Shown piece after piece: positions 1 through 11,342 of a DNA stretch of 64,000 bases (the stretch's first letter is position 1; each line of letters begins with the position of its first letter). Under the pieces are notes generated by a model that saw only the letters and a list, made by a program, of their open reading frames with translations, did no database searches and was not told the origin of the DNA. The position numbers and the translations under genes are program-made. The stretch spans positions 30,372,001-30,436,000 of the forward strand of contig NC_050103.1 of the NCBI RefSeq assembly GCF_902167145.1, written 5' to 3'. Source of the stretch: Zea mays. Lineage: Eukaryota > Streptophyta > Magnoliopsida > Poales > Poaceae.

Positions 1-1061
1 CAAGACACTAGGGATCTTCCCAAGAACTGACAAGTCCCTGATGTGTTCTTTCTATCAATTTTACACCCTGCCCAATCAGCATCCGAATATCCTATCAAGT
101 CAAAAGTGGATCCTTTGGGGTACCAAAGACCAAACTTAGGTGTATGAACTAAATATCTCAAGATTCGTTTCACGGCCCTAAGGTGAACTTCCTTAGGATC
201 AGCTTGGAATCTTGCACACATGCATACAGAAAGCATAATATCCAGTCGAGATGCACATAAATAGAGTAGAGATCCTATTATCGACTGGTATACCTTTTGA
301 TCTACGGATTTACCTCCCGTGTCGAGGTCGAGATGCCCATTAGTTCCCATGGGTGTCTTGATGGGCTTGGCATCCTTCATCCCAAACTTGGTGAGAATAT
401 CTTGAATGTACTTCGTTTGGCTGATGAAGGTGCCCTCTTGGAGTTGCTTGACTTGAAATCCTAGAAAATACTTCAACTCCCCCATCATAGACATCTCGAA
501 TTTTTGAACCATTATCCTACTAAACTCTTCACAAGTAGATTTGTTAGTAGACCCAAATATAATATCATCAACATAAATTTGGCATATAAACAAATCATTT
601 GCAATTGTTTTAGTAAAGAGAGTAGGATCGGCTTTGCCGACTTTGAAGCCATTAGCGATAAGAAAATCTCTTAGGCATTCATACCATGCTCTTGGGGCTT
701 GCTTGAGCCCATAAAGCGCCTTAGAGAGTTTATAGACATGGTTAGGGTACCCACTATCTTGAAAGCCGGGAGGTTGCTCAACATAGACCTCCTCCTTGAT
801 TGGTCCATTGAGGAAGGCACTCTTCACGTCCATTTGATAAAGCTTGAAGCCATGGTAAGTAGCATAGGCAAGTAATATGCGAATTGACTCAAGCCTAGCT
901 ACGGGTGCATAGGTTTCACCGAAATCCAAACCTTCGACTTGTGAATATCCCTTGGCCACAAGTCGAGCTTTGTTCCTTGTCACCACACCATGCTCATCTT
1001 GCTTGTTGCGGAAGACCCACTTGGTTCCTACAACATTTTGATTAGGACGTGGAACTAAATG
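1..1061 (-). pseudogene. Copia A pol: reverse transcriptase and start of RNase H
   Basis: The reading frame is open from 1061 to the left edge and encodes a Ty1/copia reverse transcriptase (RVT_2 type). The catalytic YVDD is encoded at 575-564. Conserved stretches such as [18 protein letters not shown] and [16 protein letters not shown] surround it. Near the left edge the RNase H start [12 protein letters not shown] is visible. It continues the frame of the integrase segment but is cut from it by a single in-frame TGA (1064-1062) where the family has Trp (TGG), so the polyprotein cannot be made whole. Catalytic residues are otherwise kept, so the damage is recent. Confidence 0.92.
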
Positions 1062-2807
1062 TCATACCTCATTCCTCGTGAAGTTGTTGAGCTCCTCTTG
1101 CATCGCCAACACCCAATCTGAATCCCTTAATGCGTCTTCCACCCTATATGGCTCAATAGAAGACACAAAGAAGTAATGTTCACAAAAATGAGCAACACGA
1201 GATCGAGTGGTTACCCCCTTATGAATATCGCCGAGGATGGAGTTCACGAGGTGATCTCTTTGTATTGCTTGGTGGACCCTTGGGTGACGCGGTCTTAGAC
1301 CCTGATCATCTTCCTTGTCTTGATCATTGGCATCTCCCCCTTGATCAGTGTCCTCCTCTTGAGGTGGCTCCTCTTGATCTTCATCTTCATAATCTTGAGC
1401 TTGATCCTCATCTTGAGTTGGTGGAGATGCTTGCATTGAGGAAGATGGTTGATCTTGTGCTTGTGGAGACTCTTCGGATTCTTTAGGACACACATCCCCA
1501 ATGGACATGTTCCTTAGCGCGACGCATGGAGCCTCTTCATCATCTAGCTCATCAAGATCAACTTGCTCTACTTGAGAGTCGTTAGTCTCATCAAACACAA
1601 TGTCACAAGAAACTTCAACTAGTCCAGTGGACTTGTTAAAGACTCTATATGCCCTTGTGTTTGAATCATAACCAAGTAAAAAGCCTTCTACAGCGTTAGG
1701 AGCAAATTTAGATTTTCTACCTCTTTTAACAAGAATAAAGCATTTGCTACCAAAGACTCTAAAATATGAAACATTGGGCTTTTTATCGGTTAGGAGTTCA
1801 TATGATGTCTTCTTGAGGATTCGGTCAAGGTAGAGGCGGTTGATGGCGTAGCAAGCGGTGTTGATTGCTTCTGCCCAAAACCGGTCCGAAGTCTTGTATT
1901 CATCAAGCATGGTCCTCGCCATGTCAAGTAGAGTTCTATTCTTCCTCTCCACTACACCATTTTGTTGTGGCGTGTAGGGAGAAGAGAACTCATGCTCGAT
2001 GCCCTCGTCCTCAAGAAAGCCTTCTATTTGTGAGTTCTTGAACTCCATCCCGTTGTCGCTTCTAATCTTTTTGATCCTTAAGCCAAACTCATTTTGAGCT
2101 CGTCTCAAGAATCCCTTTAAGGTTTCTTGGGTTTGAGATTTTTCCAGCAAAAAGAACACCCAAGTGAAGCGAGAATAATCATCCACAATAACTAGACAGT
2201 ACTTACTCCCGCCGATGCTTATGTAAGCAATCGGGCCGAATAGGTCCATGTGGAGTAGCTCAAGTGGCCTATCGGTCGTCATGATGTTCTTGTGTGGATG
2301 ATGAACACCAACTTGCTTCCCTGCTTGACATGCACTACAAATCCTGTCTTTCTCAAAATGAACATTTGTTAGTCCCAAAATGTGCTCTCCCTTTAGAATC
2401 TTGTGAAGATTCTTCATCCCAACGTGGGCTAGTCGGCGATGCCAGAGCCAATCCATGTTAGTCTTAGCAATTAAGCAAGTGTCGAGTTCAGCTCTATTAA
2501 AATCAACTAAGTATAGCTGACCCTCTAACACTCCCTTAAATGCTACTGAATCATCACTTCTTCTAAAGACAGTAACACCAATATCCGTAAAAAGACAATT
2601 GTAGCCCATTTTGCATAATTGAGAAACAGAAAGCAAATTGTAATCTAAAGAATCTACAAGAAAAACATTGGAAATAGAATGGTCAGGAGATATAGCAATT
2701 TTACCAAGTCCTTTGACCAAACCTTGATTTCCATCCCCGAATGTGATAGCTCTTTGGGGATTATGGTTTTTCTCATAGGAGGAGAACATCCTTTTCTTCC
2801 CAGTCAT
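1062..2807 (-). pseudogene. Copia A pol: GAG-pre-integrase and integrase
   Basis: This 581-codon segment would insert cDNA into the genome in the intact element. The first about 70 residues belong to the retropepsin-distal/GAG-pre-integrase part, including HRRLAHVGMKNL and a CSACQAGKQ zinc-binding pair. The integrase core follows with the D,D(35)E residues seen in LHMDLFGP, RSDNGMEF and GVVERKN. A copia-specific C-terminal region rich in Glu, Asp and Gln precedes the RT. The segment ends at the TGA at 1064-1062 just after NNFTRNEV. The first Met lies inside the ancestral polyprotein frame and is not a true start; upstream sequence encodes the gag-protease part in another frame. Confidence 0.92.
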
Positions 2808-2873
2808 GTGGTTTGTGCACCCGCTATCAATGATCCAACTTGAGCCCCGGATGCATAAACCTACAAAACAAAT

Positions 2874-3677
2874 TTAGGCCTTGTTCTTAGGTACCCAAAC
2901 GGTCTTGGGTCCTTTGACATTAGAAACAAGCACCTTGGGTACCCAAACACAAGTCTTTGAGCCCTTGTGTTTGGCCCCAACATATTTGGCAACTACTTTG
3001 CCTGATTTGTTAGTTAAAACATATGATGCATCAAAAGTCTTAAATGAAATATTAGGTTCATTTGATGCAATAGGAGTTTTCTTTTTAGGCAATTTAACAT
3101 GAGTGGATTGCCTAGAACTAGATGCCTCACTCTTATACATAAAAGCATGATGAGAGCCAGAGTGAGACTTCCTAGAATAAATTCTCTTAATTTTGTGTTC
3201 GGGATCATGAATAGCATCAACATTAATATTTCTACATCTAGTGCAAATAGTAACATGCTCAATGGTAGATGTAGAGGGTTTGCAAACATTTAATTCATCA
3301 ATCTTAGCATGTAAAATATCATTCTCATTTTTAAGATTGGAAATAGAAATATTGCAAACATTTAAATCTTTAGCCTTAGTAATTAATTTTTCAATCTCAA
3401 TTTTAAGACTAGAGAGTGATGCATTCAACTTGTCAATCTTAGTAATCAAACTAGCATTATCATTTCTAAGACTATCAATTGAATCATCACAAACATCTAA
3501 CTTCTCAACCTTAGCAATTAATTTAGCATTTTCATCTCTAAGGTTGGAAATAATATCATGGTAAGTGCTTAGCTCACTAGTTAATTTTTCACATTTTTCT
3601 ACTTCCTGAGCATAAGCATTTTTAACCTTAACATGCTTCTTATTTTCCTTAATAAGTAAGTCCTCTTGGCTATCCAA
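2874..3677 (-). pseudogene. Copia A gag C-terminal coiled-coil segment
   Basis: This 267-codon frame begins in a Lys/Glu-rich stretch and shows repeated LR(N/D)ENA and LI(A/T)K(V/I)(E/D)KL heptads. This long coiled coil is characteristic of the gag-pol spacer of Opie/Ji elements. The C-terminus has the repeated WVPK motif found just before the protease region. It is separated from the zinc-knuckle part upstream by a frameshift near 3600-3680 and from integrase by a stop near 2874. The role in particle assembly is inferred from family position. Confidence 0.75.
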
Positions 3678-4345
3678 GAGTTCATCCTTCCATGAATAGC
3701 ACCTATCAATTCATTTAATTTTTCTTTTTGTTGCATGTTTAGGTTGGCGAAAAGGGCAAGCAAATTATCCTCATCATCACTAGAGTTCTCATTACTAGAT
3801 GTTGCATATTTAGTGGAGGCTCTAGATTTTACCTTCTTTTTGCCGTTTTTGCCATGAGGCACTTGTGGCCGACATTGGGGAAGAGAAGACCCTTGTTGAC
3901 GGCGATGTTGGCGGCGTCCTCGTCGGAGGAGTCGGTGGAATTCTCATTAGAGTCCCACTCCCGACAAAATGGGCATCGCCGCCCTTCTTCTTGTAGTATC
4001 TCTTCTCCTTCTTCTTCCCCCTCTTGTCGTTATCCCTGTCACTATCACTAGACAAAGGACATTTAGCGATAAAATGATAGGGCTTACCACATTTGTAGCA
4101 AACCTTCTTGGAGCGGGGTTTGTAATCCTCCCCCTCCTTTGCTTGAGGATTTGGCGGAAGCTCTTGATGATGAGCGTCATCTCCTCGTTATCGAGCTTGG
4201 AGGCATCGATGGGGAGTCTACTTGATGTAGACTCTTCTTTCTTCTCCTCCGTCGCCTTGAATGCGACAGGTTGCATCTCGGGTGTGGAGGAGGCGCCTTG
4301 CTCGATGATTTTCTTGGAGCCTTTGATCATCAATTCAAAGCTCAC
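3599..4345 (-). pseudogene. Copia A gag middle with zinc knuckle, frameshifted
   Basis: Three overlapping frames (4345-3947, 4055-3822, 3862-3599) together encode the nucleocapsid part of gag. A CCHC zinc knuckle, CYKCGKPYHFIAKC, is readable around 4105-4060 and is followed by a Lys-rich basic stretch. A frameshift between about 4190 and 4110 puts the preceding segment out of frame with the knuckle, and a second shift lies near 3850. The knuckle would bind retroelement RNA in an intact copy. This copy is inactive. Confidence 0.75.
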
Positions 4346-4353
4346 AAATTTTC

Positions 4354-5229
4354 CTATAACCTCCTCGGAGACATTAGCTTGTATCTAGGATCACCACGAA
4401 TTAATTGAACTTGTGTAGGATTAAGAAAAATGAGTGATCTTAGAATAACCTTGACCATTTCATGGTCATCCCATTTTGTGCTCCCAAGGTTACGCACTTG
4501 GTTCACCAAGGTCTTGAGCCGGTTGTATATAGCTTGTGGCTCCTCCCCTTGGTTGAGCATGAAGCGACCGAGCTCCCCCTCGATCGTTTCCCTCTTGGTG
4601 ATCTTGGTCACCTCGTCTCCCTTGTGCGCGGTCTTGAGCACATCCCAAATTTCTTTGGCACTTTTCAACCCTTGCACCTTATTATACTCCTCTCGACTTA
4701 GAGAGGCGAGTAGTATAGTAGTGTCTTGGGAGTTGAAGTGCCGGATTTGGGCTACCTCGTCCGAGTCATAGCCTTCATTCCCCACAGATGGTTCCTGCGC
4801 ACCAAACTCAACAATGTCCCAAATACTAGCGTGGAGTGAGGTTAGATGGTGCCTCATTTTATCACTCCACATACAATAATCTTCACCGTCAAAAACCGGT
4901 GGTTTGCCTAGTGGGACGGAAAGTAAAGAAGTGCATTTGGAAATGCGAGGATAGCGTAAGGGGATCTTACTAAACTTCTTGCGCTCATGGCGCTTAGAAG
5001 TGATGGATGGCGCGTCGGAGCCAGAGGTGGATGGCGACGAAGAATGGGTCTCGTAGTAGACCACTTTCTTCATCTTCTTCTTCTTGTCGCCACTCCGGTG
5101 CGACTTGACGCGTGGAGGTGATTCCTCCCTCTTCTTGTTGCTGGACTCTCCCGATGGAGCTTTCTCGTGGCTTGTGGCGGGCTTCTCGTCGGTCACCATC
5201 TCCTTCTTGGCGTGAGCTCCAGACATCAC
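4354..5229 (-). pseudogene. Copia A gag N-terminal part (UBN2-type)
   Basis: This 291-codon frame starts with MMSGAHAKKE 45 nt downstream of the LTR. A basic and Ser-rich N-terminus is followed by the copia gag core, including FDGEDYCMWSDKM near residue 115, EIWDVLKTAHKGD, and a helical region ending at VKVILRSL. This matches the UBN2/retrotran_gag fold of Ty1/copia gag. The Met is the probable authentic gag start because it is the first ATG after the PBS. The frame shifts at about 4354 into the zinc-knuckle segment. Confidence 0.88.
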
Positions 5230-5259
5230 TTCGAGCGGTTAGGCTCTAATGAAGTACCG

Positions 5260-5272
5260 GGCTCCAATACCA
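5260..5272 (-). other. Primer binding site of Copia A
   Basis: On the minus strand TGGTATTGGAGCC lies two bases after the LTR end. It matches the complement of initiator tRNA-Met (TGGTATCAGAGC type) with two differences, as usual for this copia group. Confidence 0.85.
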
Positions 5273-5274
5273 AT

Positions 5275-6487
5275 TGAAAGTCGCCTAGAGGGGGGTGAAT
5301 AGGCAAATCTGAAATTTATAAAGTTTAAGCACAACTACAAGCCGGGGTTAGCGTTAGAAATATAATCGAGTCCGAAAGAAAGGGCAAAAACAAATCACAA
5401 GCGAATAAGGCGAATGACATGGTGATTTGTTTTACCGAGGTTCGGTTCTTGCAAACCTACTCCCCGTTGAGGTGGTCACAAAGACCGGGTCTATTTCAAC
5501 CCTTTCCCTCTCTCAAATGGTCACCTAGACCGAGTGAGCTTCTCTTCTCAATCAATTGGGACACTAAGTCCCCACAAGGACCACCACACAATTGGTGTCT
5601 CTTGCCTTGATTACAAAGAACTTGGGAACAAGAATAGAGGAAGAAGAAAAGCGATCCAAGCACAAGAGCTCAAAAGAACACGACAAAACTCTCTCTTCTA
5701 GTCACTATTGCTTTGAGTGGAATTGGGACTTGGAGAGATTTTGATTCACTCTAATTGTGTCTTGTATTGAATGCACTAGCTCTTGTATTGAATGTGTTGG
5801 CTAAAATCTTGAATGCCTTGAAGTGTGGTGGTTGGGGGTATTTATAGCCCCAACCACCAAAGTGGACGTTGGGGAACTCTGCTGTCGATGGGCGCACCGG
5901 ACAGTCCGGTGCGCCACCAGACACTGACCGGTGCGCCAGCCACGTCACCCAACCGTTAGGGTTCGACCGTTAGAGCTCTGACAAGTGGGGCCACCGGACA
6001 GTCCGGTGGTGCACTGGACAGTCACTGTTCACTGTCCGGTACACTTTCTGCGCCTGCTCTGACTCTACGCGCGCAGTCGCGCACTGTTCACTGTTCACTG
6101 TTGCTTTTGTAGACGACCGTTGGCATTGTTAGCCGTTACTCCGCTGGCACACCGGACAGTCCGGTGCTACACCAGACAGTCCGGTGAATTATAGCGGAGA
6201 GGCTCCCCAAATTCCCGAAGCTGAGGAGTTCGAGCTGATTCACCCTGGTGCACCGGACACTGTCCGATGGCACACCGAACAGTCCGATGCGCTAGACCAG
6301 GGCTGCCTTCGGTTTTCTTTGCTCCTTTCATTTGAACCCTTTCTTATAACTTTGTATTGGTTTGTTGTGAACCTTTTGCACTTGTGGAACATATATTCTA
6401 GAGCAAACTAGTTAGTCCAATAATTTGTGTTGGGCAATTCAACCACCAAAATCAATTAGGAAAAGGTTTGAGCCTATTTCCCTTTCA
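5275..6487 (-). repeat. 5' LTR of Copia A (1213 bp)
   Basis: The LTR is bounded by TGAAAG (6487-6482) and CTTTCA (5280-5275), next to the PBS. It ends in the Opie/Ji signature CCTATTCACCCCCC followed by TCTAGGCGACTTTCA. U3 holds several near-perfect palindromes of the type ACCGGACAGTCCGGT: arms of 12 bp at 5891-5915 and 9 bp at 5991-6009, with a further copy at 6151-6165. Confidence 0.92.
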
Positions 6488-6961
6488 GAGAGTTCATCTA
6501 CCGCTGAGTTGTTTGCCCGAGGAACATGTTGCAGTTTCAGGGCAATGAAGTCCTTTTCCAACTTCCTTACGTGGAGGAGATAAGCTGCGAGCCTGGACTC
6601 ATTGCAGCTACATTCTCCACGGACCTGCTTGATAATCAGTTGGGAGTCCCCCTTCACGAGGAGCTGGCGGATCCCTAGGGATAGGGCCGCAGACAAGCCA
6701 AAGATCAGTGTTTCATACTCTGTCATGTTGTTGGTGGCCTTGAACTCAAGGTGCACCATGTACTTCACTTGATCTCCGCTTGGGTCGATGAGGACCACTC
6801 CAGCGCCGCCACCCTGCTGGCGGACGGATTCGTCGAAGAAGAGCGTCTAGTGGGGCTCGGTGAAGACCAGAGCCCTGGGCTCCGCAGATGTGGGGTCCGA
6901 ATCAGGATCCGGACCCCTAGGAGCGCTCGGGGAAGGGGTCCACTCCACGATGAAGTCGGCC
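6488..6961 (-). pseudogene. Gypsy A pol: second (archaeal-type) RNase H domain
   Basis: The frame at 6798-6488 reads as an RVT_3-type RNase H: a start like GAGVVLIDPSGD, then NNMTEYETLIFGL with the catalytic Glu, and KGDSQLIIKQV with a catalytic Asp. The upstream linker (6961-6800) is in a shifted frame and includes ADFIVEWTP, which joins to the gypsy RNase H at 11342. Copia A interrupts it at 6487, so the polyprotein ends there in this window. Such a domain in addition to the normal gypsy RNase H is typical of Tat elements. Confidence 0.85.
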
Positions 6962-6966
6962 AGGAC

Positions 6967-9900
6967 TGTAACACCTCAGGTGTTACTTAGAGTTTTTCAC
7001 TCAAGACTACACAAGTAAGCCCATCATCACATGTGACTTAAGTTGGGAAAAGTACACCAAATTTTGAGCTCAAGATCCTAAGTAAGTGCAACCCATCCTA
7101 GAAGTCATACCTTGGCTTGTCATGCACATATAATGGGGAGAATTGCCCAAACCCTAATTCAATCCCCTTTGGACAAGTGGAGCACTAGAAGTAAGTATGA
7201 TCAAAAGGCTATGAAAACCACATGATCATGACTTGGGCCAATTATAAAAGTTGTAGTACACTTGATACCCTACAAATGATAGTAAGAAAGTGACCCCAAA
7301 AAGATTTCAGAAAAACCCCAAAAGGTTCACCAAAGGGTTGAGCATAAAGGAAAATCAGAATTTTCTAAGTCCAAAAACCAAACCTTTTGCAAAGATCAAA
7401 CATGTTCACCTTGATCCCAAACTCAAAACCACTTGGCCCAATTTACAAAGTGGCGCCAAAATACCTCTAGAACACCCTGGAAAGGTTTGGACCCAACCCT
7501 AAGTCGTTTGACACGACTTGGCACAAGATTTGTCTCGGTTTGGACAGCTACGACAAAGACAACTTCCCACCCCCATATCTCTCTAACCCGACCACATCTC
7601 TCCTTGGAACTCACATGAACTAGGTAGCCCTAGGTGCAGGGAAGAGATCTCTCACAGGTCTTAGGGCAAGATTCGCACGTTTTGGCCGCTCAGCAGAGGA
7701 TAGAACAAGAACAGAAGCAAAGAGCCACGTGTTCGACGCGCTCTGAGCTCGCCAAAGCACGCCCGACGCCCGCCCCCGCGTGCCCCGCGTCGCGCCAAGC
7801 CGAGCCAGCGCTGTTGCCCGCGCCCACGCCTATAAAGCCACCAGGGACTTCGACCGTACTCCCCCACGCGCGCTCGACCTCACCGGAGCACCAGATCACA
7901 GGCGTTGCCCCGCGCACGGTGTGCCCGCGGCCACCCAAACACCCGCCACCATAGACCGGCCAGCAGAGCCTCTCCCAGCCGCGTCCGACCCTCGGAGTAG
8001 ACCGTGCATGCCTCGGTGAAGCTCCCCGAGCAAGGAGTCGAACTTTGCCTCGCCGGAGAAGCCAGTCCACGGTTGCCGGACTTCACCCGACCGCCGGTGA
8101 ACGTAGACCGAGCTCCACGGTGAGTTATTCTTCAATTCCTTGCACGTGTCGACTCATCAACACCCTGTGAAGCTCCCCGTGCACTTGGATTGACCGGAAT
8201 CGCCGTGGTTAGGCTGGAACACTCGCTGCCGACGAGTTCATCCGCCTGCGCACGTGGCCCGGCTGATTCCGACCACCACCGCCGTCGAGCCGTACCTCGC
8301 TGTGACCGCCAGGACCTCCCGGAACCAACCCCGCCCCTCGCCGGACCTCTCTCGCCGCCGGTAAGCCGCGCCGCCCTTTTTCCTTCCGCTGTTACTGTTT
8401 TCATAAGGGGAGGGACCTCGGGGGAGAAGAAGTAAAGGCCAGGGGTTTTGTGCACTGTCAGCGACTCAAGGGAATAGCGGCGCAGGGGTATAACTGAAGG
8501 GATTTGTTTTAAAAGAAGCCCAGGGTCTTCGATGCAAAGTGGATTTCCAGAAAACCTTTTTAATATTCTGATTTAAATGCAAGCAGAACTTGAAAAATTC
8601 ATAACTTCAGTTTTGTTCACCCAAATCGAATCAAACCAATTTTGCGAGATTCTAAATATTGTAAACTACTTAGGAAAAATATAAAACCCCTAAGTGTTGT
8701 AGAAAACTTCAAAGTTTTGATTTAAATAATTATTTGGTCAAAAGTTAAAGGAAATAAGGAAAAATAGCTACACTATTAGACTGGGATTAAGAAAATTCAG
8801 AGAAGTACTTAATCACTTCCTAACCTGTTTAAAAATAATAAACCTCTCTGTACACCAAATTAAGGTAGAGTTTGCCATTTAAATCATTTTTAGCCTAAAG
8901 TTAGAGAAAATATAAAAGGTAGTTTAAAATAAGAACCAGGGAGCACCCACATTTTTGTTGGCTCCCTTATTCAGTGTAGTTCACTAGAAAAATTTATTAT
9001 ACCCTTGTTTAGTAGAAAAGAAAGGAGATACTTTTTAAATTAGAAAAAAAGAAAAACTTAGAAAAATCCTAGAAAAATAACCCTGAGGAGAAAACACCCC
9101 ACACCTTGGGATAACTAATGTTTTGTTATTGTAAACATAGAGAAGTTATGAGTTCTGTTGTTTGACATTTTTCAAATAACAAGTTAGTTATAAGTATCTT
9201 TTTAGCATTAAACTTTAGAAAATCATAACTAAATAACCACTAAGTAACCTTCTGTGATTTTTGGCACAGAAGCATGTTATTACCTATAAATACCAGCAAA
9301 AAATGACTCTTAGTACAGAACCCACCCCTAGTTAAGAGTTGTAGTGCAAAGTGGCCCCTTTGCCCCAACTTTTGTTATTTTTGTCCAGGGCATATTCTAT
9401 TTATTCGGGACCTCAAATTTATAGGACATACTACAGTGACAAATAGTAACCCACTGTAATTTTTACAGAATTTTTGGAAAAAGTTAAATCACTGTTGTAG
9501 TTCAAACCCACACTAAAATTCATAAATAGAAAATGAAAAGGGGAATTGATCGTGGAGACTAATGTTACCTAACCAAACCAGCAAAACCCCTTGAGTGCCT
9601 ACTAAAGCATTTAATAGGCATCCCAAGTCTTAATCCATTATGCTTAGGCAAGAACCTCAAACCTAAATTGATAAGCCTAAAACCTTAAGAGCCTCTTATG
9701 ACAAGGAAATCCTAAATGATTAACTAACTTAGTTTTTCTGCACTAAGGCATAATTGTTATTAAATTCTACATATCATGGCATGCATATATCTTATTCATT
9801 GCATTCGATAGATTGTAACCTCGCGGATGGAGAGTACATCCTCGTGCCAGAGCAAGGAGTTGCTTAGGAGGTAGCCCCGGATCCAGCACCAGAGCCTGCC

Positions 9901-11337
9901 CCACAGGATCTGCCTGCCCCAACTTTGGAAGGCAAGCCCCGATTTTATGCATAACCTATTTATTATGCTATTTTACTACACTTAATGTTTGTAGGCTTGT
10001 ACTGTGCACTTAAGTGTAGGAGTTGACTGAAACCTTAGTTGCATGAACTCAGGATACCTTTTGAGATGGATACTAGTATGCTAGGTCGAGTGGTTGCTTT
10101 ATTAATTAGGGATCTCGGTAGAAGTCGAGTGATTTTTCTAGCACTCGCGCGAGGTCAGGAAATTGATTGTATCCATTTGTGATATCGTAATGATGGTGGT
10201 CTGTGGACAACGGTCCATGGGGATGCATTTTCTACGAGACGAAAATTGGAATAAGGATTAAGGTGTGGTACCGTGTGTCAAGCGTTTGAATGTACTAAGC
10301 ACATGCCGAAAAATATGGTAAATCGGTAAGCCTAGTACCTGATTGAACCTGCCAGCAGACATATCCCCTCACGCGACCTGAGACGTGGTCTCCCATTCCG
10401 GTTATGGTGGGTACAAGTGCGGTCACTGCACGACGGCAGTCGGGGTTAGTGAGGCATTGTACGCCAAGGCGGTGAGCCCTGATCTGTTGCCAGGGAATCG
10501 ACGGGGATGGTTGATGTGTGTGGGGACGGAGTGCCTCGCCACGTCGTGTGTTTAGGTTTACCTTGCAAGGTTTAAAAACTCGATTCGAATCGTCTGCTTC
10601 TCGCAGCTAATGAGACTGCTTGATCCATGCTGCTACATTGAGTAACAAGTGGAAATGTGATGACTTGGCACAAGTTGTTGATTGCTAAATGTTTGATACC
10701 AAGTATGATTAGATAGGTATACATTTAGTCTTAAGAGAGTCACACTAAAACTTGACAAAGGTAAAACTTGATTTATAGACTCAGCTAGTGTTTTTGGCAA
10801 CCAAACCCCTCAGCCAAACAGCTGCATGTCTAGAGGTAGAGGAGTAGACTCCTCACACCGGGTAAGTCTAGCTGAGTATTAGTATACTCAGCCTTGCTTG
10901 TGGCATAATTTTATAGGTTCTCTGGAGGACATGGTTGCTGGAGTGACTTGGCCGTCCATCTTGCCACCGGGATGGACAGTCGAGTGGGACCCTGCCTCGG
11001 CTGAGGAGGAGCATGAGGAGTGATGGGATGGGCTTCCCCATCTCTCTGTTTATTTATCGTTAGTTTTATTCCGCTGCATTCCGAACAATGATGACTACTT
11101 TTGCTAAAACTCTGATGATGATGTAATAAAATCTAATACTCCTCAATGTATGGTTTTATGCTTTATTGTATTTGCTCTGTGCCTCACCATCGAGTGAGTA
11201 TGTGGTACTTGATCCTGTCAGTGGCCTTGTCGGACTAGATCCGAGGGATTGACGTGTTATTCCCATTTAAGTGTGGTCTAGCCTCTAAGGCAGGACTTAG
11301 GCACTTAAGTTGGAATAATTCGGGCAGTTCTGCCACA
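6967..11337 (+). mobile_element. Solo LTR of a long-LTR gypsy chromovirus (4371 bp)
   Basis: The unit begins TGTAACACC and ends GCCACA. It is flanked by a perfect 5-bp TSD aggac at 6962-6966 and 11338-11342, and it interrupts the Gypsy A RNase H region exactly at that site. It has no gag or pol, PBS or PPT, so it is a solo LTR rather than an element with an interior. The first 21 bases form a hairpin (GTAACACC, 3-nt loop, GGTGTTAC). Orientation is taken as plus from the TATA box at 7831 and the GC-rich leader after it. The length and ends recall Tekay/Prem1/Gyma-type LTRs, an inference. Confidence 0.88.
7831..7836 (+). promoter_or_regulatory. TATA box of the long solo LTR
   Basis: TATAAA lies in a GC-rich stretch about 865 bases into the LTR. 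It is followed by a CG-rich leader and a consensus splice donor (GTAAGC) at 8361-8366. This suggests a U3/R boundary and a spliced leader; transcription is not shown. Confidence 0.55.
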
Positions 11338-11342
11338 AGGAC

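Larger units (their letters stand above)
1..6487 (-). mobile_element. Copia A: Opie/Ji-like Ty1/copia retrotransposon, 5' two thirds
   Basis: This minus-strand LTR retrotransposon reads from its 5' LTR (6487-5275) through an initiator-Met PBS, gag, GAG-pre-integrase, integrase, reverse transcriptase and the start of RNase H, and runs off the left edge. The domain order with integrase before RT defines Ty1/copia. The LTR starts TGAAAGGG and ends CTTTCA. It is inserted in the second RNase H domain of Gypsy A. The TSD candidate on the right is gagag (6488-6492); its partner lies outside the window. Family assignment to the maize Opie/Ji/Prem2 group is by recognition only. Confidence 0.93.

Noticed and set aside
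7634..8455. Open frames in the GC-rich block of the solo LTR as host genes
   Set aside because: They overlap on both strands, lack motifs, and lie inside a TSD-bounded LTR.
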